Assembly: GCA_000697475.1 (NCBI GenBank)
Contig: JNEU01000825.1
Location: 62,001-126,000 of the forward strand
Direction: 5' to 3'
DNA from: Lichtheimia corymbifera B2541
Lineage: Eukaryota > Mucoromycota > Mucoromycetes > Mucorales > Lichtheimiaceae
Length of the DNA: 64,000 nucleotides
In this document: positions 61,859 to 64,000 of the stretch, one piece after another
Numbering within the stretch: position 1 is the stretch's first letter
Layout of the letters: every line of letters starts with the position of its first letter
Program-made: the position numbers and the translations under genes
Notes under the pieces: generated by a model
Databases searched by the model: none
What the model saw: only the letters and a program-made list of their open reading frames with translations
What the model was told of the DNA's origin: nothing

Positions 61859-63982
61859 ATGTGGTTCAAGTCAAAGCTAAACACACCCGCATCATCACAA
61901 GGCAGTAACAGTGACAAAAATGAAAAAGCCATAGTTCACCACGACAACATTGAAGACGAAGAACACGTAACAACATCTTCAGGCTCTGGCACAAGCTATA
62001 TTCCACCATCCAAGCAAGAGCTGAAGCGGCTTATGTGGAAGATTGATTTACGTATCGTGCCATTCGTCGGTCTCCTTTATCTTTGCTCTTTTCTCGATCG
62101 TGTCAATATTGGTATGTAAGCCTTAAAATTTCGTTCGGTTTTGCAGACCAGCCATCTTATTACTTGGGTGTACATACGTACAAAACTAGGCAATGCCAAA
62201 GTCGGTGGTCTAACAGAAGATATCAGCATCACCGAAAGCGAATACAACTGGGCCCTCTCTATTTTCTTTATTGGCTATGTAAGTTTACGAGAAGAGCTCT
62301 CGATGAGAATGTAAAAGATTTAATACTTTGGGATCACAGACTGTGTTTGAGGTGCCAAGTAATCTTATGCTCAAAGTGATGGGTCCACGTATCTGGATCA
62401 CGTTGATTATGGTGATTTGGGGAGTCATTATGGCAGCCATGGCTGCCTGCACCAATGGTCGCCAGCTGATGGTCGCTCGCTTTTTCCTAGGCGTTGCCGA
62501 GAGTGGGCTATATCCAGGTGTTATTTTTTATCTATCCATGTGGTACACTAAACGGCAACTAGCACTACGTATTGCCGTCTTTTATAGTAGCTCCACACTC
62601 GCAGGTGTAAGTGCGATGATCTTTGTATATACGAAATCGTAACACTAATGATTGCTTTGGAATCATAATAGGCATTTGGTGGTGTGCTGGTATGTATGCA
62701 TTCAACAATAACGGTGATCAATATCCCTCTTATGACTTTATTTTATGTATAGGCCTATGGTATTATGCACATGGATGGTGTGCGAGGCTTGCATGGATGG
62801 CAATGGTTGTTTATACTTGAAGCGCTTCCTACCATTGTTTTTGGCCTACTTTGCTACCTTGTGTTGCCCGACTACCCAAAAAAGACATCATGTACGACAC
62901 TTTGAAAGTCTGACAGGCTTCATGGATCTCACGCTGTTTTCTGCTTACGATAGTTTTGAATGAGCGTGAGCGCGAAATTATTGTACAACGATTGCTCGAG
63001 GATGTTGGTCCCGCTACTGAGACTCACTTTTCATGGCGCCAAGTATGGAGTGCCCTACTGGATTGGAAAATGTACATGTACTCTGCCTCCTATATCCTTG
63101 GTGCATCCGTCGTTTATTCGCTAGCCATGTTCATGCCAAGTTTGGTACGCGGTATGGGCTTTACTGATATCAATGCTCAAGCCATGTCAGCACCGCCTTA
63201 CGTGGTTGGTATGTCTATCTTAATCTTTGTAATGGCAGATACTTATGTGGTATACTCAATTTGTAGCATTCGTCCTTACGGTATTTAACGGCTATAGTAC
63301 TGATCGTTTCGGAGAAAAAGGTACATAAGCATGAAGAAACACTGCTTTATAAATAATATTGACCACTGATATCACGTGCTGCTGTATAGGATTCCACCTT
63401 GCTGCTGCAGGCTATATCTCATGCATAGGATTTATTTTGCTTCTCACACTTCAAGGCCATGGTGTGGTAGCTCTTTATATCTCAGCCTGCTTGGCAACAG
63501 CGGCAGCATTTGCAACTAGTCCTCCCATGGCTAGTGTAAGTACAAATCATATGCGAGTGTGGGAACAACATAGGTACTAACAAGATCCTCTTATAACATC
63601 CAGTGGTTTAGCGTAAATTACGCTGGGCACACACGGAAAAGTGTAGCAATTGCAGCTGTTTTGTCTATTGGCAATCTCGGTGGCTTGATAAGCGGCCAAA
63701 TATATCGTGCTGATGATGCACCACAGTATTTGAGAGGGCACAGGACATGTCTTGGGCTTATGCTTGGCGGTGCCACCATTGCTCTTATACTCAAGTACTG
63801 CCTCTATCGCATCAACAAGAAGCGAGACAATCTCACCGAAGAAGAATATCAAAAGGCGTGCGAGGGCGAAGATTTATGTGATAATGTATGTATCAACACA
63901 ATGGATGGCTACTCTAAGTTTTGTGTCTTACACCTTCTCTTTGCCTTTTTTGTAGCATCCCGACTTTAGATATACTCTTTGA
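61859..63982 (+). CDS. MFS anion:cation symporter, DAL5/allantoate permease family (second copy)
   Basis: Twelve-span permease, paralogous to the one at 34979-37125. The N-terminus is hydrophilic (MWFKSKLNTPASSQGSNSDK). The family block reads LMWKIDLRIVPFVGLLYLCS and FLDRVNIGNAK, then ITESEYNWALSIFFIGYTVF, EVPSNLMLKVMGPRIWITLI, ARFFLGVAESGLYPGVIFYL, GGVLAYGIMHMDGVRGLHGW and AQAMSAPPYVV. Intron positions agree with the paralogue, including a last tiny exon encoding HPDFRYTL (acceptor TTTTTGTAG, stop TGA 63980-63982). The complete gene just fits in the window. Probably proton-coupled uptake of a small organic anion or nitrogen compound at the plasma membrane; substrate unknown. The upstream TATA box suggests a regulated promoter. 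Confidence 0.92.
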
Positions 63983-64000
63983 TGATAGACGGTGTATGAT

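Overview
The window is nuclear DNA of a filamentous fungus, most likely an early-diverging Mucoromycota member (Mucorales-like). The reasons are many short introns (about 45-110 bp, GTAAGT-type donors, TAG/CAG acceptors), moderate GC, families such as KEX1 carboxypeptidase, Mtc1, NDT80/PhoG and PHO85-type cyclin, and a large CH/coiled-coil/GAS2 cytoskeletal protein of a kind not expected in Dikarya. The phylum call is inference from gene content; nothing here names the species. There is no prokaryotic, viral or plasmid content.

Layout. 0-10.9 kb: the 3' part of a KEX1-like carboxypeptidase (+), a small unknown gene (-), an intact HxxEH M16C metalloprotease (-), a small PCL-type cyclin (+) and an RGG-tailed unknown protein (-). 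10.9-17.4 kb: gene-poor, with a 3.45-kb near-perfect palindrome (12358-15810, centre about 14088) whose core is an array of alternately inverted units with mirror centres about 260 bp apart. 17.4-29.3 kb: a 2.7-kb-codon spectraplakin-like gene (CH-like domain, long helical rod, GAS2 domain), an NDT80/PhoG transcription factor and a small unknown gene. 30-37.1 kb: fatty-aldehyde dehydrogenase (ALDH3 type), a crotonase-fold enoyl-CoA isomerase/hydratase and a DAL5-type MFS permease, all on +. 37.1-41.8 kb: gene-poor, with an HNH_3-type nuclease ORF. 41.8-48.2 kb, minus strand: Mtc1-like protein, a disordered unknown protein and isopentenyl-diphosphate isomerase. 48.6-58.8 kb, plus strand: two unknown genes, a USP36/Ubp10-like protein, a mitochondrial carrier and a secreted GH3 beta-glucosidase. 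58.8-61.1 kb: PARN-type poly(A) ribonuclease (-). 61.9-64 kb: a second DAL5-type MFS permease (+).

How the genes relate. This is a normal mosaic of housekeeping genes rather than one pathway cluster. Loose themes are lipid and isoprenoid metabolism (ALDH3, crotonase, IDI), uptake of small nitrogenous or carboxylate solutes (two paralogous permeases), secretory proteolysis and plant polymer use (KEX1, GH3), and RNA or nucleolar function (PARN, USP36-like).

Most notable: (1) the long palindrome with its alternating inverted core; (2) a USP36-family protein that has lost all three catalytic triad residues (Cys to Ser, His to Gln, Asp to Asn), i.e. a pseudo-deubiquitinase; (3) a fungal spectraplakin-like protein whose last intron appears to start with GG instead of GT; (4) an HNH homing-endonuclease-like ORF in a nuclear gene desert. 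Exon joins were read by eye from splice signals and frame; junctions marked uncertain should be treated so.
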